This document shows, piece after piece, positions 63,907 to 64,000 of a DNA stretch of 64,000 nucleotides. Every line of letters begins with the position of its first letter. Positions within the stretch are counted from its first letter, which is position 1. The DNA comes from Agapetus fuscipes (Eukaryota > Arthropoda > Insecta > Trichoptera > Glossosomatidae). The notes beneath the pieces are model-generated. The model searched no databases, was not told the DNA's origin, and saw nothing but the letters and a program-made list of their open reading frames with translations. Position numbers and translations under genes: made by a program. The stretch lies in contig OX637352.1 in assembly GCA_951799405.1 (NCBI GenBank), positions 10,240,820 to 10,304,819 on the forward strand. The letters run 5' to 3'.

Positions 63907-64000
63907 TGGTCCAAATTTAATATGACCAAATTAATTAAAATAATATACCTACCAAGAATAGTAATCTTTTTGTCTTTGGTACATTCTGTTGGGTTGGTAT
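63907..64000 (+). mobile_element. BEL/Pao right LTR, truncated by the window edge
   Basis: It is identical to 57,987-58,080 over the 94 visible bases. Identity of the LTRs suggests a recent insertion of the defective copy, but only a quarter of the LTR can be compared. Confidence 0.85.

Overview
This window looks like intergenic DNA from a eukaryote, most likely an insect and probably a lepidopteran. The basis is low GC content, no recognisable host gene in 64 kb, and many 5'-truncated LINE 3' ends whose C-terminal peptides (GRGRPRKQWIDQI, LLPTLMYGSE, GRPQLRWLD) resemble RTE-like and related LINEs common in moths and butterflies. The order-level call is an inference. Nearly everything identifiable is transposable element (TE) or tandem repeat, and the only long open reading frame is a retrotransposon polyprotein.

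Recurrent families, named here for convenience. Family A: a composite tRNA-derived SINE (Asp/Glu-like module, unique body, then either a LINE-like tail or a second tRNA-Tyr-like module); two copies carry a 5S rRNA head (23.04 and 49.83 kb). Family B: about 40 copies of a ~260 bp retroposon-like repeat with a conserved 5' end, internal hairpins and an (AGATTT)n or (AGATTAT)n tail. Family C: a second tRNA-derived SINE with an A-rich tail. Family T: a ~260 bp MITE-like element with terminal inverted repeats. Fold-back, Penelope-like elements have 12 bp target duplications and hammerhead-like motifs. Three solo LTRs have matching 4 bp target duplications. Several LINE lineages survive only as C-terminal stubs.

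Layout. 0-5 kb: LINE stubs, a solo LTR, A copies. 5-9 kb: B copies, a MITE, a 31 bp tandem array interrupted by a Penelope-like arm. 9-15 kb: A copy split by a near-perfect 236 bp palindrome, a ~170 bp satellite trimer, family C split by a LINE stub, a 385 bp fold-back. 15-28 kb: mixed B, A, T, LINE stubs, 5S-headed SINE, a CR1 stub nested inside B, a GTC-rich minisatellite. 28-46 kb: many antisense A copies, B clusters, solo LTRs, fold-backs. 46-57 kb: T, C, B, A, second 5S-headed SINE. 57.99 kb to the end: a BEL/Pao LTR retrotransposon with its right LTR cut by the window edge.

The BEL/Pao element has LTR, a triplicated primer-binding-site-like unit, a GC-rich 152 bp-repeat leader, gag with zinc knuckles, protease, RT and RNase H, and then an internal deletion that joins RNase H out of frame to the end of integrase. 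It is therefore a defective, probably non-autonomous copy. The most interesting signals are the hammerhead-like motifs with compensating stems, the 5S+tRNA composite SINE with its likely LINE partner, and the structured, very abundant family B.
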